From assembly GCF_018982945.1 (NCBI RefSeq), contig NZ_JABRXE010000002.1, positions 186,001 through 250,000 on the forward strand: a stretch of 64,000 bases of DNA. The letters are read 5' to 3'. A program made the translations under genes and the position numbers. Numbering within the stretch: the stretch's first letter is position 1; each line of letters opens with the position of its first letter. Source of the DNA: Anaerostipes faecalis (GTDB taxonomy: Bacteria; Bacillota; Clostridia; Lachnospirales; Lachnospiraceae). Under the pieces are notes generated by a model, which searched no databases, had not been told where the DNA came from, and worked only from the letters and a program-made list of their open reading frames with translations. Shown here piece after piece: positions 15,832-25,105 of the stretch.

Positions 15832-17859
15832 TTACATTTTACTAACTTGACCGTTTCCCGTCAATGCTTCATTTAACCTTTCTGTTCCCGGTAGCACAAA
15901 CATACCTTTCCTGATCAATGGTATTTCCTCTCCGCCAAGTCCAATTGCTGTGATAGTATCCAGTTCCTCATAAGGAATCGTAATATCTGTATGACACTGG
16001 AAATATTCTCCCTCTATTGAACATTCATTATGTTTTGCCACAATTTCTTTTCCATCAGGATTATGAACCTCTGTTTCTTCACTGTGGCTGTAACATGTAT
16101 CTCCCACTGCAAAATGCGGTCCCATTTTTTCAACAATCAAAATTGGTAATTTATATAAAATATCATATTTTTTTGCCATTACATAGGCTGTCGTATTTGT
16201 TCCAATTGCAAACTCTCCCATTGGAAGTGTATCTCTATTATATAGAAGATTCTCTTTGATAAATTCTTTATTTTCTTCTTCACTGCTAAAATTTTTACAG
16301 GAATATGAAACAATTTTCCCATCTTTAAATTCCAGCTTTAAATCAATAAATTTCAAATCGTTCAGATAAACTTCCCCAACATGTAGAATTCCATTAGTCC
16401 CAGCCAGTTTTGGTGAAGTGAATACCTCACCTACCGGAATATTTACATCTGCCAGACAATTTTCAAAATTAGTTTCCTGATCAGGATTTTGCAGGTCATG
16501 CATAGCAATATATAAATCCGTCTGGTTATTTCCTTCACCTTGTACATGAACTTCCACTGCCTGATCTAAAGCATCAATAAGTTTCTGCTGTATTTCACAA
16601 TACATTTTTTTGTCTAGCGTATTTACTTTAATAACTTCCTGAAAAATCTTTTCAAAATCTTCTCCAATTTCTGGAACAGGATACGCTATAATGGTAAAAC
16701 TTCTCTGGTCAGGTTTTATATATTGATTCATAATCTCTGAAGCCTTGATTTGAAACTCTACAGATAACTCCTGCTGCTTTTTTGATAATTTATAATTTGC
16801 CTCTTTATTCTGCGGTAGAAATGGAGTTTCCCCAAAAGTTTCCATACATGCCGGACCTGCAAATACAAATGCCTCTTCTTTCCATTTTTCATAGGAGTTT
16901 TTATAACATTCCAGCTTATGTTTCATAAATCGGTTATCAAAGTAAACTGCCTGATCATATCTATGGTCATATTCATATTGAAGATTTGGACTGGATGAAA
17001 CATATCCTATTTTATTTAATCCTCTGACCAGAGTGGAATGTCCGCAACGATATATAACAGGAGATAATCCAATTTCTGCAAATTGCTTCACCGCTTCACG
17101 AATAATCGGTTCAAATCCAATGCTATATCTTATATTAACAGTCCTTTTGGGAGTCATATCGATGTTATTTACAATAAATCCTTCATGAAAACCTTCCACA
17201 TATGTTTTTGCAATATCCCGAATTTTTTCTTTAGGAAGATGATTCAGAAATTCAAGTGTCCGGATTTCATTTTCTGAAATATATTCTCCATACTGATACA
17301 GAAAATCCGGATTTGATAAATCTGACTTCATAACAATATCTGTTGCAAAAGAAAGTTCTGGATTTAGTTGTTCCTGAATACGATATTCAAAAACATCACT
17401 GCTGTAATCTCTCATATGTTCATATATAATCTGTCTGATTTTTTCAGGATGTTCTTCACCATCACGAAAAACCTGATATACTTCCAAAAATAACTCATTA
17501 TTAATTACAAGATCAAACAATCTTCCTTCTACTGCATAAATAAATCCACAACGCATTTCTGCAAATAAAAAACTGAAAAGCTGGCCAAAATCAATTCCCA
17601 CCTGTTTTATAGAAAATTCTGGATTGGCAAAGCTCATTTCATAAGCTGCTGATGATATCTCTGCATACCATTCCTGATTCCATTTTTTCAGCTGTTCTAA
17701 TGTTTTTGGCTGCACATCATAAATATCGTTTAAATACTGCAGCATTTCTGCCACTTTTTTAAAATACGCAGCATACTTACCACCCTGTTTCACTTCTTGT
17801 AAAACAGTCTCTAATCCGGTTTGATTCAACTCATGTCTTTCTATTAACATTGGATCCAA
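15832..17859 (-). CDS. M29-type aminopeptidase with long N-terminal extension
   Basis: Predicted metal-dependent aminopeptidase. The C-terminal about 400 residues carry M29 (AmpS/PepS-like) segments: PVGEVFTSPKLAGTNGILHV, the FAIGTNT strand, and MGPHFAVGDTCYSHSEE with metal-ligand His and Glu. The family is usually around 410 residues; this protein has 675, with about 270 extra N-terminal residues, mostly helical and without a motif I know. The start is uncertain: a TTG at 17859 has AAGGAG 10 bases before it, while the nearest ATG (17850) does not. It lies 6 bases after the HD gene, at the junction between the pyrimidine and purine genes. Confidence 0.8.
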   Translation of the reverse strand: MDPMLIERHELNQTGLETVLQEVKQGGKYAAYFKKVAEMLQYLNDIYDVQPKTLEQLKKWNQEWYAEISSAAYEMSFANPEFSIKQVGIDFGQLFSFLFAEMRCGFIYAVEGRLFDLVINNELFLEVYQVFRDGEEHPEKIRQIIYEHMRDYSSDVFEYRIQEQLNPELSFATDIVMKSDLSNPDFLYQYGEYISENEIRTLEFLNHLPKEKIRDIAKTYVEGFHEGFIVNNIDMTPKRTVNIRYSIGFEPIIREAVKQFAEIGLSPVIYRCGHSTLVRGLNKIGYVSSSPNLQYEYDHRYDQAVYFDNRFMKHKLECYKNSYEKWKEEAFVFAGPACMETFGETPFLPQNKEANYKLSKKQQELSVEFQIKASEIMNQYIKPDQRSFTIIAYPVPEIGEDFEKIFQEVIKVNTLDKKMYCEIQQKLIDALDQAVEVHVQGEGNNQTDLYIAMHDLQNPDQETNFENCLADVNIPVGEVFTSPKLAGTNGILHVGEVYLNDLKFIDLKLEFKDGKIVSYSCKNFSSEEENKEFIKENLLYNRDTLPMGEFAIGTNTTAYVMAKKYDILYKLPILIVEKMGPHFAVGDTCYSHSEETEVHNPDGKEIVAKHNECSIEGEYFQCHTDITIPYEELDTITAIGLGGEEIPLIRKGMFVLPGTERLNEALTGNGQVSKM

Positions 17860-17865
17860 AACTAG

Positions 17866-18453
17866 CTATCTCCTTTTAATTTTCCCTTTTTCTATATTCT
17901 TGTCAAAAATACCTTCCAGATACTGCCAGATTGCAACAGAACCCTCTTTTGTATGCAGATTTCTTTCTCTTACCTGCTTTTCTGTAATTCCATGCTCCAA
18001 CCATGCTTTTCCATCGGTTGCGTCATTTAAAAGAATCGGTTCTGTACGATCCAAAGTAGCTGCAAACTTTGCTTCTGGTGTTTTTCTTTCCTCAAACTCT
18101 CTCCAGAGATCAAACAGCTCTTTCCCCTGATCCTCCGGCAGTAAATGATAAATTCGGTTAGCTGCCTTCATTTCACGTGCTGCCTTTGTTTTCGTTCCTT
18201 CTTCATCATATAGATAAGTATCACCTGCATCAATCTCCACCAGATCATGGATTAATGCCATTTTTATCACTTTCAAAACATCTATAGGCTCATTTGCATA
18301 TTCTGCAAGTAAAACTGCCATAATAGCAAAATGCCATGCATGCTCTGCATCGTTTTCTTTTCGTTCTCCACTGGACACATAAGTTTGACGAACAATATTC
18401 TTAAGCTTATCAATTTCAATAATAAAATTCATCTGTTGTTCTAAACGCTTCAT
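17866..18453 (-). CDS. HD-domain hydrolase (YfbR/HDDC2-like)
   Basis: 195-residue HD-superfamily protein. Metal ligands are in DAEHAWHFA (His), MALIHDLVEIDAGD (HD) and a late Asp near DRTEPILL. The layout matches the YfbR/HDDC2 group, whose known members dephosphorylate 5'-deoxynucleoside monophosphates. Together with the pyr genes this suggests a nucleotide phosphatase, but substrate is inferred only. Its stop is embedded in the AAAGGAGATAG that serves the next gene. Confidence 0.85.
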   Translation of the reverse strand: MKRLEQQMNFIIEIDKLKNIVRQTYVSSGERKENDAEHAWHFAIMAVLLAEYANEPIDVLKVIKMALIHDLVEIDAGDTYLYDEEGTKTKAAREMKAANRIYHLLPEDQGKELFDLWREFEERKTPEAKFAATLDRTEPILLNDATDGKAWLEHGITEKQVRERNLHTKEGSVAIWQYLEGIFDKNIEKGKIKRR

Positions 18454-18463
18454 AATAGTCTCC

Positions 18464-18790
18464 TTATATTCCTAGAATAAAAATAATAGCAGAAAATACT
18501 AAAACGAGTCCGTTGGTTGTACATCCGATGATTTTCCATATTACCATAGATGCCGTATCTTCAAAACTTTTTATTGAGAGGCGCAGCCCCACAATTGACA
18601 TTATCAGAATTGCCCATCCTGCAAGTCCATATATTACACCACCATTTCCTTCTGAATAAAATGATCCTGCAATCAGCAATCCATAACCAACAATTCCCAC
18701 TATTCCTAAAAAAGCAGAAACAGCAGATGCTCTGGAAACTACCCTGTCTGATGGACGATATGCAAATTTCTTCTTTCTATTTCTTCCCAT
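18464..18790 (-). CDS. Small three-helix membrane protein, function unknown
   Basis: 108 residues, basic N-terminus (MGRNRKKKFAYRPSDR), then three hydrophobic segments (about 23-42, 52-70 and 85-107). It resembles a small Lachnospiraceae membrane family that I recall as DUF6142; I cannot confirm this. It overlaps the VanZ gene by 14 bases and precedes the HD gene by 10, inside the pyrimidine operon. Confidence 0.75.
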   Translation of the reverse strand: MGRNRKKKFAYRPSDRVVSRASAVSAFLGIVGIVGYGLLIAGSFYSEGNGGVIYGLAGWAILIMSIVGLRLSIKSFEDTASMVIWKIIGCTTNGLVLVFSAIIFILGI

Positions 18791-19268
18791 GTATATGCCT
18801 TCTTTCTAAGATTTGGCTAATTTCCAGTAAAATTCTATACAAAATATATCCAATAAATCCACCTACTGTATTCAGCAGAAGATCATCCACATCAAACACT
18901 CCCACTTTCATAATCAACTGGCTGGTTTCGATTACCAGACTGAAAATAAATGTGCCTAAAACTGCACGAATACATCCCTTTCTCTTCTCCGTTACGATTG
19001 GAATCATAAATCCAAAGGGACTAAATGCAAAAATATTACCAAACAAATTAGTTATAAAAGCTTCCAAAGATAATAAATGCCGATATTCCCAAAATCTGCG
19101 AATTTCTTTTAAAAAAATAAAATTGACATGGGAGGTCTGATAACCAGTCTCCCTCCCATATCTCTCGCTTAGCAGTACAAAATAAAATATAAGAATAATA
19201 TATAAGTAAAAAAATATCTTTATACTAAAACGCCCTATTCTTTTTTTCTCAATTGTCACTGAAACCAT
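18777..19268 (-). CDS. VanZ-like membrane protein
   Basis: 163-residue VanZ-family protein with four predicted membrane helices. The family core is seen in NIFAFSPFGFMIPI, VIETSQLI and DVDDLLLNTVGGFIGY. VanZ in enterococci adds low-level teicoplanin resistance, but most homologues are housekeeping membrane proteins of unknown role. The start is ATG at 19268, two bases after the pyrE stop; a GTG three codons later has better spacing to AAGGA. Confidence 0.85.
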   Translation of the reverse strand: MVSVTIEKKRIGRFSIKIFFYLYIILIFYFVLLSERYGRETGYQTSHVNFIFLKEIRRFWEYRHLLSLEAFITNLFGNIFAFSPFGFMIPIVTEKRKGCIRAVLGTFIFSLVIETSQLIMKVGVFDVDDLLLNTVGGFIGYILYRILLEISQILERRHIHGKK

Positions 19269-19270
19269 CC

Positions 19271-19948
19271 TTAATGTTTTACACCATATTTTTCATAGTA
19301 TGCATCAATTGCAGCCTTTAATGTATCATCAATGATAACTTTCCCTTTATATGGTTTATTATACAGATGTTCAACAACCTCTTCCATTGTTACGATTGCT
19401 GTAGTTTCCAATCCATACTTTTCATGGATTTCATCTAATGCGCTTTTTTCTCCCTGACCCCGTTCCATACGATCCACAGAGACAACCAGTCCAAGAACAT
19501 CCACATCTCCCTGCGCTTTCACTATTGGAAGTGTTTCCTGAATGGAGGTACCTGCTGTTGTTACATCTTCGATGATTACAACCTTATCACCGTCTTCAAT
19601 AGGACTTCCAAGAAGAATTCCCTTATCTCCATGATCTTTTACTTCTTTACGGTTCGCGCAATAACGAATATCCTTATCATATTTTTCAGAAATTGCAATA
19701 GATGCAGCAACACTTAATGGAATACCTTTGTACGCCGGTCCAAATAATACATCAAACTCAAATCCGAATTTACTTTCAATTGCTTTTGCATAATATTCAC
19801 CTAATTTACGTAACTGTGAACCTGTTCTGTAAAAACCTGTATTAACAAAAAATGGTGTATTTCTTCCACTTTTTGTTACAAAATCTCCAAACTTCAGTAC
19901 ATTGCAATCAATCATAAATTCAATAAATTCTTTTTTATACTGTTCCAT
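19271..19948 (-). CDS. pyrE: Orotate phosphoribosyltransferase
   Basis: Converts orotate and PRPP to OMP. 225 residues. The PRPP loop is VVIIEDVTTAGTSIQETLP (about 123-141), and FGPAYKGIPLSVAASIA matches the substrate side. Length and motifs fit the longer PyrE form common in Clostridia. It is 11 bases after the CBS gene. Confidence 0.96.
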   Translation of the reverse strand: MEQYKKEFIEFMIDCNVLKFGDFVTKSGRNTPFFVNTGFYRTGSQLRKLGEYYAKAIESKFGFEFDVLFGPAYKGIPLSVAASIAISEKYDKDIRYCANRKEVKDHGDKGILLGSPIEDGDKVVIIEDVTTAGTSIQETLPIVKAQGDVDVLGLVVSVDRMERGQGEKSALDEIHEKYGLETTAIVTMEEVVEHLYNKPYKGKVIIDDTLKAAIDAYYEKYGVKH

Positions 19949-19959
19949 ATTTTCTACTC

Positions 19960-20385
19960 CTATTCTCTTAATGGTTGATTTACTTTTTTATATTCATTGT
20001 AATAAAATTGAATTACATCTTTTCTTGTCACGATTCCGATAAAATTTCCCTGGTCATCGTTAACCGGTACAAAATTATGATCCATGATTACATCCACAAG
20101 ATCATTCATATCTGTATCAATCAATATGGACTGATTATCCCTTCTTCGATGGATATCAAGAATTTTTACTTTTTCTGCAGCTTCCAGACTCCAGTTACAG
20201 AAATCCTGCATAGCCCGCAAAATATCCCCCTCTGTTATGGTTCCTGCATATTTCCCTTCTTTTGTAAGCATCGGCACTGCAGTATATCCGTGATATCTCA
20301 TTTTTTCAAGTGCCTGCCTTAATGTATCTGATGCAGGAATATACGCAACTTCTTTTTTGGGAGTCAGAAAAAATAATATATTCAT
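19960..20385 (-). CDS. Two-CBS-domain protein
   Basis: 141 residues made almost entirely of two CBS motifs (about 8-65 and 78-135; PMLTKEGKYAGTITEGDILR and VNDDQGNFIGIVTRKDVIQ). CBS pairs bind adenine nucleotides and act as energy or ligand sensors. It is between pyrD and pyrE, so it may modulate pyrimidine enzymes according to purine nucleotide levels; this is inference from position. No catalytic domain is attached. Confidence 0.88.
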   Translation of the reverse strand: MNILFFLTPKKEVAYIPASDTLRQALEKMRYHGYTAVPMLTKEGKYAGTITEGDILRAMQDFCNWSLEAAEKVKILDIHRRRDNQSILIDTDMNDLVDVIMDHNFVPVNDDQGNFIGIVTRKDVIQFYYNEYKKVNQPLRE

Positions 20386-20413
20386 ATCTTCTCCCTCCTT
20401 TTTCTATAACGGA

Positions 20414-21316
20414 TTATTTGACACATCCAATCAATTCCTTAATATCTTCAATCTGATGACGTCTCATATAATCTTCTATTCCTTTAATAACATTAATCGT
20501 AGATGTCGGATCAATAAAATTAGCTGTTCCTACTGAAACGGCTGTGGCACCTGCCATAATAAATTCCAGTGCATCTTCTGCTGTGGCAATTCCACCCATG
20601 CCAATGATTGGTACATCGACTGCATTTGCCACCTGATAAACCATACGGACTGCAACCGGTTTTATTGCAGGTCCGGACATGCCTCCTGTCTTATTGGCCA
20701 GAACAAAGTCTCTTCTTTCAATATCTATTTTCATACCTGTTAATGTATTGATCAAAGATAATGCATCACTTCCAGCGTCTACTGCTGCTTTTGCCATTTC
20801 TGTAATATCTGTAACGTTTGGACTAAGTTTCATAATAATTGGCTGTCTGGCTTTGGCTTTTACAGCTTTTGTAATGTCATATAAAGCCTTAGGATCTTGT
20901 CCAAAAGCAATTCCACCTTCTTTTACATTTGGACATGAAACATTGATTTCTAACAGATCAACCGGCTGTTCTGCAAGACGCTCTACTACTTCAACATAAT
21001 CTTTTTCAGATTTTCCACATACATTTACAATAATAGTAGCCCCTGCATCTTTTAAAAATGGAATATCTCTTTCTACAAATACATCAATTCCAGGATTCTG
21101 TAATCCAATGGCATTGAGCATTCCTCCATACACTTCTGCTACTCTTGGTGTTGGATTTCCCGGCCATGGAATATTGGCAACTCCCTTTGTTGTAACTGCT
21201 CCCAGCTGACTTAAATCAACAAATTCGTTATATTCCTGTCCGGAACCGAATGTTCCAGAGCCGGTAGTTACCGGATTTTTCATGGTAACCCCTGCAATAT
21301 TTACTGATAAATTCAT
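20414..21316 (-). CDS. pyrD: Dihydroorotate dehydrogenase, class 1B catalytic subunit
   Basis: Oxidises dihydroorotate to orotate with FMN. 300 residues; class 1B features are the catalytic Cys in NVSCPNVKEGG, N-terminal NPVTTGSGTFGSG, and GMGGIATAEDALEFIMAGA at the FMN phosphate site. The ATG overlaps the pyrK stop by one base, as expected for the PyrDB-PyrK heterotetramer that passes electrons to NAD+. Confidence 0.97.
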   Translation of the reverse strand: MNLSVNIAGVTMKNPVTTGSGTFGSGQEYNEFVDLSQLGAVTTKGVANIPWPGNPTPRVAEVYGGMLNAIGLQNPGIDVFVERDIPFLKDAGATIIVNVCGKSEKDYVEVVERLAEQPVDLLEINVSCPNVKEGGIAFGQDPKALYDITKAVKAKARQPIIMKLSPNVTDITEMAKAAVDAGSDALSLINTLTGMKIDIERRDFVLANKTGGMSGPAIKPVAVRMVYQVANAVDVPIIGMGGIATAEDALEFIMAGATAVSVGTANFIDPTSTINVIKGIEDYMRRHQIEDIKELIGCVK

Positions 21317-22083
21317 TACAGTTCCACCTCCCTGGCATCAAAAACAGGTCCATCTTTACAAATGCGTTTATTGTGAACATGTGAATGTGCATCAATTTCT
21401 TTTGACTTACAGACACATGCAAGACATGCTCCAATTCCACATGCCATACGCTCTTCCAAGGAAATCTGTGCTTCTATATCATGTTCTTCTGCATATGCTT
21501 TGATTCCTCGAAGCATCGGAGTAGGACCACATGCATAAATAATACTTCCCGCCACTGCCTGCTCTTTTATTGCATCAATAACATTTCCCTTTGTTCCCAC
21601 AGAACCATCTTCCGTAGAAATAACCACTTCGCCATATGGTTCAAACTCTTCTTTCAGAAACATCTGACTGTCACGATATCCCAGAACAATAGTCTTGTCG
21701 CATGAAAGCCCTTTAGCAAGTTCCAGCATCGGTGGAATCCCAATGCCGCCTCCAATTAAAATCGCTTTACTGTCTTTTTGAGTAAATCCGTTACCTAACG
21801 GTCCAAGAATCTTAACAGAATCTCCCTGACCGTAACCTGACAACTGCTTTGTTCCTTCCCCAGCTACTCTATATACAATTCTTAAAGTTCCTTCTTCTTT
21901 GTTAATCCCACAAATACTGATCGGTCTTGGCAGAATTTTGCTTTTATCATTTACATAAACAGAAATAAACTGTCCGGCCTTTGCCTCGGATGCTATGTCT
22001 TCTGCTTTTAATGTCATATCATAAATTCCATCTGCCAAAGATGTCTGTGATAAAATTTGGGCTATAACCTGTTTTTTACTCAT
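21316..22083 (-). CDS. pyrK: Dihydroorotate dehydrogenase electron-transfer subunit
   Basis: FAD and [2Fe-2S] subunit linking PyrD to NAD+. About 255 residues. FAD-binding LPRPISICG, NAD-binding GGGIGIPPMLELA, and the C-terminal cluster Cys residues in MACGIGACLACVCK plus a later Cys in KRICKDGPVF. The ATG at 22083 has GGA 8 bases before it; another ATG two codons upstream sits too close to that site. Confidence 0.96.
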   Translation of the reverse strand: MSKKQVIAQILSQTSLADGIYDMTLKAEDIASEAKAGQFISVYVNDKSKILPRPISICGINKEEGTLRIVYRVAGEGTKQLSGYGQGDSVKILGPLGNGFTQKDSKAILIGGGIGIPPMLELAKGLSCDKTIVLGYRDSQMFLKEEFEPYGEVVISTEDGSVGTKGNVIDAIKEQAVAGSIIYACGPTPMLRGIKAYAEEHDIEAQISLEERMACGIGACLACVCKSKEIDAHSHVHNKRICKDGPVFDAREVEL

Positions 22084-22098
22084 TGGCATCTTCCTTTC

Positions 22099-23022
22099 TT
22101 ATCGTTCCCAAGCCTGTCTTAAATCTTCTTTCATATCCAGTACTGCCTGTCTTGATGCGTCTGCATAATTCTCAGCTCCAAACTGACTGTACTGTTCCTG
22201 TTTGTATGCACAAATAATACCTCTGGAGGAGTTAACAATAGCTCCAAGACCATCTTCGTTAAAGAATGGTGCCAGATCTTTTGCCTGTCCACCCTGTGCT
22301 CCATATCCAGGTACCAGAATATATGCTTTTGGCATAACATTTCGCAGGATTTCTCCCATCTTTGGATAAGTCGCTCCTACAACGGCTCCTACATAGCTAT
22401 AACCATCTCCCATTAATTCTTCTCCCCAGGAAGCAACTTTCTCGGCTACCATTTCATATATTGGCTTTCCATTAATTTCCTGATCCTGGAATTCTCCACT
22501 GGACGGATTGGATGTTTTCACAAGAACAAACATCCCTTTCTTTTCTTCCCTGCATACTTCCATAAACGGACGAACTCCATCACTTCCAAGATACGGATTC
22601 ACTGTTACAAAATCTTCACAAAATCCGCTATATTTTTTACTTCCAATCTGTACCTGACCTACATGTCCTATAGCATATGCTTTTGATGTAGAACCAATGT
22701 CTCCACGTTTAATATCTCCGATGATGACCAGTCCTTTGCTCTTTGCATACTCACAGGTTTTGTTAAATGCAACGAGGCCCGGAATTCCAAACTGCTCATA
22801 CATGGCAATCTGAGGCTTCACTGCCGGAATCAGGTCATATACGCTGTCAATAATTCCTTTATTATATTGCCATATGGCTTCGGCTGCACCTTCCAGTGTT
22901 TCTCCATATTCCTCAATTGCTGCCTTCATAATATGTTCCGGCACGTAATCAAGCATAGGATCTAACCCTACAACAATCGGTGCATCCAGTTTTTTGATGT
23001 TTTTTACTAACTGATTGATCAT
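22099..23022 (-). CDS. pyrF: Orotidine 5'-phosphate decarboxylase (long form)
   Basis: Final step to UMP. 307 residues, the longer PyrF class found in actinobacteria, Clostridia and others. The N-terminus has PIVVGLDPMLDY, the catalytic segment is LVIIGDIKRGDIGSTSKAYA, and YILVPGYGAQGG is the phosphate-binding end. First gene of the pyr run, with AAGGAG before the ATG. The leader is about 40 bases, without a PyrR-binding loop or attenuator. Confidence 0.96.
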   Translation of the reverse strand: MINQLVKNIKKLDAPIVVGLDPMLDYVPEHIMKAAIEEYGETLEGAAEAIWQYNKGIIDSVYDLIPAVKPQIAMYEQFGIPGLVAFNKTCEYAKSKGLVIIGDIKRGDIGSTSKAYAIGHVGQVQIGSKKYSGFCEDFVTVNPYLGSDGVRPFMEVCREEKKGMFVLVKTSNPSSGEFQDQEINGKPIYEMVAEKVASWGEELMGDGYSYVGAVVGATYPKMGEILRNVMPKAYILVPGYGAQGGQAKDLAPFFNEDGLGAIVNSSRGIICAYKQEQYSQFGAENYADASRQAVLDMKEDLRQAWER

Positions 23023-23064
23023 GGCAATTTCTCCTTTTTTTAGCTATCTTTGCATATTCAATTA

Positions 23065-23093
23065 ATCATAACATGAAAAATCGCCTAGGACAA
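23065..23093 (-). promoter_or_regulatory. Probable promoter of the pyr-pur operon
   Basis: TTGTCC and TATGAT with 17 bases between them on the minus strand. The -35 is weak (4 of 6). It is the only promoter-like sequence I see in the gap before pyrF. Confidence 0.5.
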
Positions 23094-23120
23094 GATACGG
23101 AAGCAGTTCTTAAGAAAGAA

Positions 23121-23146
23121 AAAAGGAAGTTTTTCAACTTCCTTTT
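23121..23146 (-). terminator. Intrinsic terminator after thiH
   Basis: AAAAGGAAGTT pairs with AACTTCCTTTT over a 4-base loop. A T-rich tail follows on the minus strand, separating the thi genes from the pyr promoter. Confidence 0.85.
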
Positions 23147-23161
23147 ACTTTAACATTTGTT

Positions 23162-24325
23162 TTATACATAAATATAATCCGTCATAACCGGCTGCATTCC
23201 GTTTTCCTCGATGGCATGATAAATTTCTTCTACATTTCTTGCATCATCAATTTCAAATTGCTCATCACCTTTTTCTTCTCCAGTATGTCCACCAATTCCA
23301 ACGTTTACTCCTGCTGAAATCTTGGTTGCTGCAATCTGAATGATATTATCACGGAACCTTGCACATTCTCTGCTGGAAATGGTAATACTTGCAAACGGCA
23401 TAAAAATACGATATGCACAGATTATCTGCAATAGCTGCGGTTCATGAACATCTTTTGGATTAATTTTATCATTGTTAATGATCGGACGTAATCTTGGACA
23501 TGAAAATGCGATTTCTGCATGAGGATATTTCCTCTGAAGAAGATAAGCATGCATTCCTGTTGCCAGAGCATCTTTACGGAAATCATCCAAACCAAGAAGT
23601 GCTGCAAAACCGACACCACGGATTCCTCCCATGACTGCACGTTCCTGCGCATTGAAACGGTATGGGAAGATTCTCTTTCTTCCGCCTAAATGTAATGTCT
23701 TGTATTTCTCTGAATTATAAGTTTCCTGGAATACTGTTACAAAATCTGCACCACATTCATGAAGATATGCATAATCTTTGGAATCCATTGGATAAACTTC
23801 AAGTCCGACAACCTTAAAATATTTTCTTGCTATTTTACATGCCTCTCCAATATATTCCACATCAGACATTTTCGGACTTTCTCCTGTAAGAATTAAAACT
23901 TCCTCCAGTCCGGTTTCCGCAATAGTTTTCATTTCCTTTTCTATTTCTTCTGCATTGAGCTTTGCACGTTTAATTTTATTATGACAGTTAAAACCACAAT
24001 AAATACAGTAATTCTCACAGTAATTTGCAATATATAACGGTGTGAACATCATAACTGAATTACCAAAATGTTTTCTTGTTTCTTTCTGTGCCTTTTGTGC
24101 AATTTCCTCCAGAAAAGGCAGTGCTGCCGGTGAAAGCAGAGCTTTAAAGTTTTCTGGGGAACAAGTCTCCGCATTTAATGCACGTTTTACATCTTCTGCT
24201 GTATATTTTTCCGGATCAAATGCATTCATTTCGGCAATGACTTTATCCATAATATCAGAATCAATTGCTTCCATATCTTCTGTATATTTCATATGATCTG
24301 TATGTTCATCTATTCTTTCGCTCAT
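23162..24325 (-). CDS. thiH: 2-iminoacetate synthase (radical SAM ThiH)
   Basis: Radical SAM enzyme that cleaves tyrosine to dehydroglycine and p-cresol for the thiamine thiazole ring. 387 residues. The [4Fe-4S] Cys triad is CENYCIYC (C-x3-C-x2-C, about residues 105-112). ECARFRDNIIQIAATKISAG and the C-terminal region match ThiH rather than the related HydG or HydE. Anaerobes use ThiH where aerobes use ThiO. Last gene of thiS-thiG-thiH. Confidence 0.95.
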   Translation of the reverse strand: MSERIDEHTDHMKYTEDMEAIDSDIMDKVIAEMNAFDPEKYTAEDVKRALNAETCSPENFKALLSPAALPFLEEIAQKAQKETRKHFGNSVMMFTPLYIANYCENYCIYCGFNCHNKIKRAKLNAEEIEKEMKTIAETGLEEVLILTGESPKMSDVEYIGEACKIARKYFKVVGLEVYPMDSKDYAYLHECGADFVTVFQETYNSEKYKTLHLGGRKRIFPYRFNAQERAVMGGIRGVGFAALLGLDDFRKDALATGMHAYLLQRKYPHAEIAFSCPRLRPIINNDKINPKDVHEPQLLQIICAYRIFMPFASITISSRECARFRDNIIQIAATKISAGVNVGIGGHTGEEKGDEQFEIDDARNVEEIYHAIEENGMQPVMTDYIYV

Positions 24326-24334
24326 GATATCCTC

Positions 24335-25105
24335 CTAGTCCTTTAAAAATCCTGTCAGTGGTGAAGATGCACTTCCACCTTTTTCAATAACTCTTCCAAG
24401 GCCGGCAAGGTAAGCACTTCTTCCTGCTTCAATAGCTTTTTTGAAGGCTTCTGCCATAGCCGGGATATCCCCTGCTGTTGCAATGGCTGTATTAGCCATA
24501 ACTGCTGCAGCACCCATTTCCATAGCTTCACATGCCTGTGAAGGTTTTCCAATTCCTGCATCTACAATAATTGGAAGATCAATTTCATCAATGAGAATCT
24601 GGATAAAATCTTTTGTACAAATTCCTTTATTGGAACCAATTGGTGCACCTAAAGGCATAATAGATGCTGCACCTGCATTTACCAGGTCTCTTGCTGCATT
24701 CAAATCCGGATACATATATGGCATTACAACAAATCCTTCTTTTGCAAGAATCTCTGTTGCTTTAATTGTTTCATAATTGTCTGGAAGCAGATATTTTGAG
24801 TCATGAATGACTTCGATTTTAATAAAATCACCACACCCTACTTCTCTTGCAAGTCTTGCAATTCGAACAGCTTCTTCTGCATTTCTTGCTCCTGATGTAT
24901 TTGGCAGCAAAGTTACTCCTTCTGGGATGTAATCCAGAATATTTGCTGTATCTCCTGTATTTGTTCTTCTTAAAGCCAATGTTATAATCTCTGCACCTGC
25001 ATTTTGTACAGCTGCGTTAATCAAATCCAGGGAATATTTCCCAGAGCCTAAAATAAATCTGGAGTCAAACTCGTGTCCACCAATTACCAACTTATCCTGT
25101 TTCAT
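24335..25105 (-). CDS. thiG: Thiazole synthase
   Basis: Builds the thiazole phosphate from DXP, ThiS-thiocarboxylate and dehydroglycine. 256 residues. The Schiff-base lysine is in [22 protein letters not shown] and GAPIGSNKG are also characteristic. It is 9 bases before thiH and 97 bases after thiS. Confidence 0.96.
   Translation of the reverse strand: MKQDKLVIGGHEFDSRFILGSGKYSLDLINAAVQNAGAEIITLALRRTNTGDTANILDYIPEGVTLLPNTSGARNAEEAVRIARLAREVGCGDFIKIEVIHDSKYLLPDNYETIKATEILAKEGFVVMPYMYPDLNAARDLVNAGAASIMPLGAPIGSNKGICTKDFIQILIDEIDLPIIVDAGIGKPSQACEAMEMGAAAVMANTAIATAGDIPAMAEAFKKAIEAGRSAYLAGLGRVIEKGGSASSPLTGFLKD

Noticed and set aside
23023-23120. PyrR-dependent attenuator before pyrF
   Set aside because: The leader is only about 40 bases from the likely promoter and contains no PyrR-binding loop or terminator.
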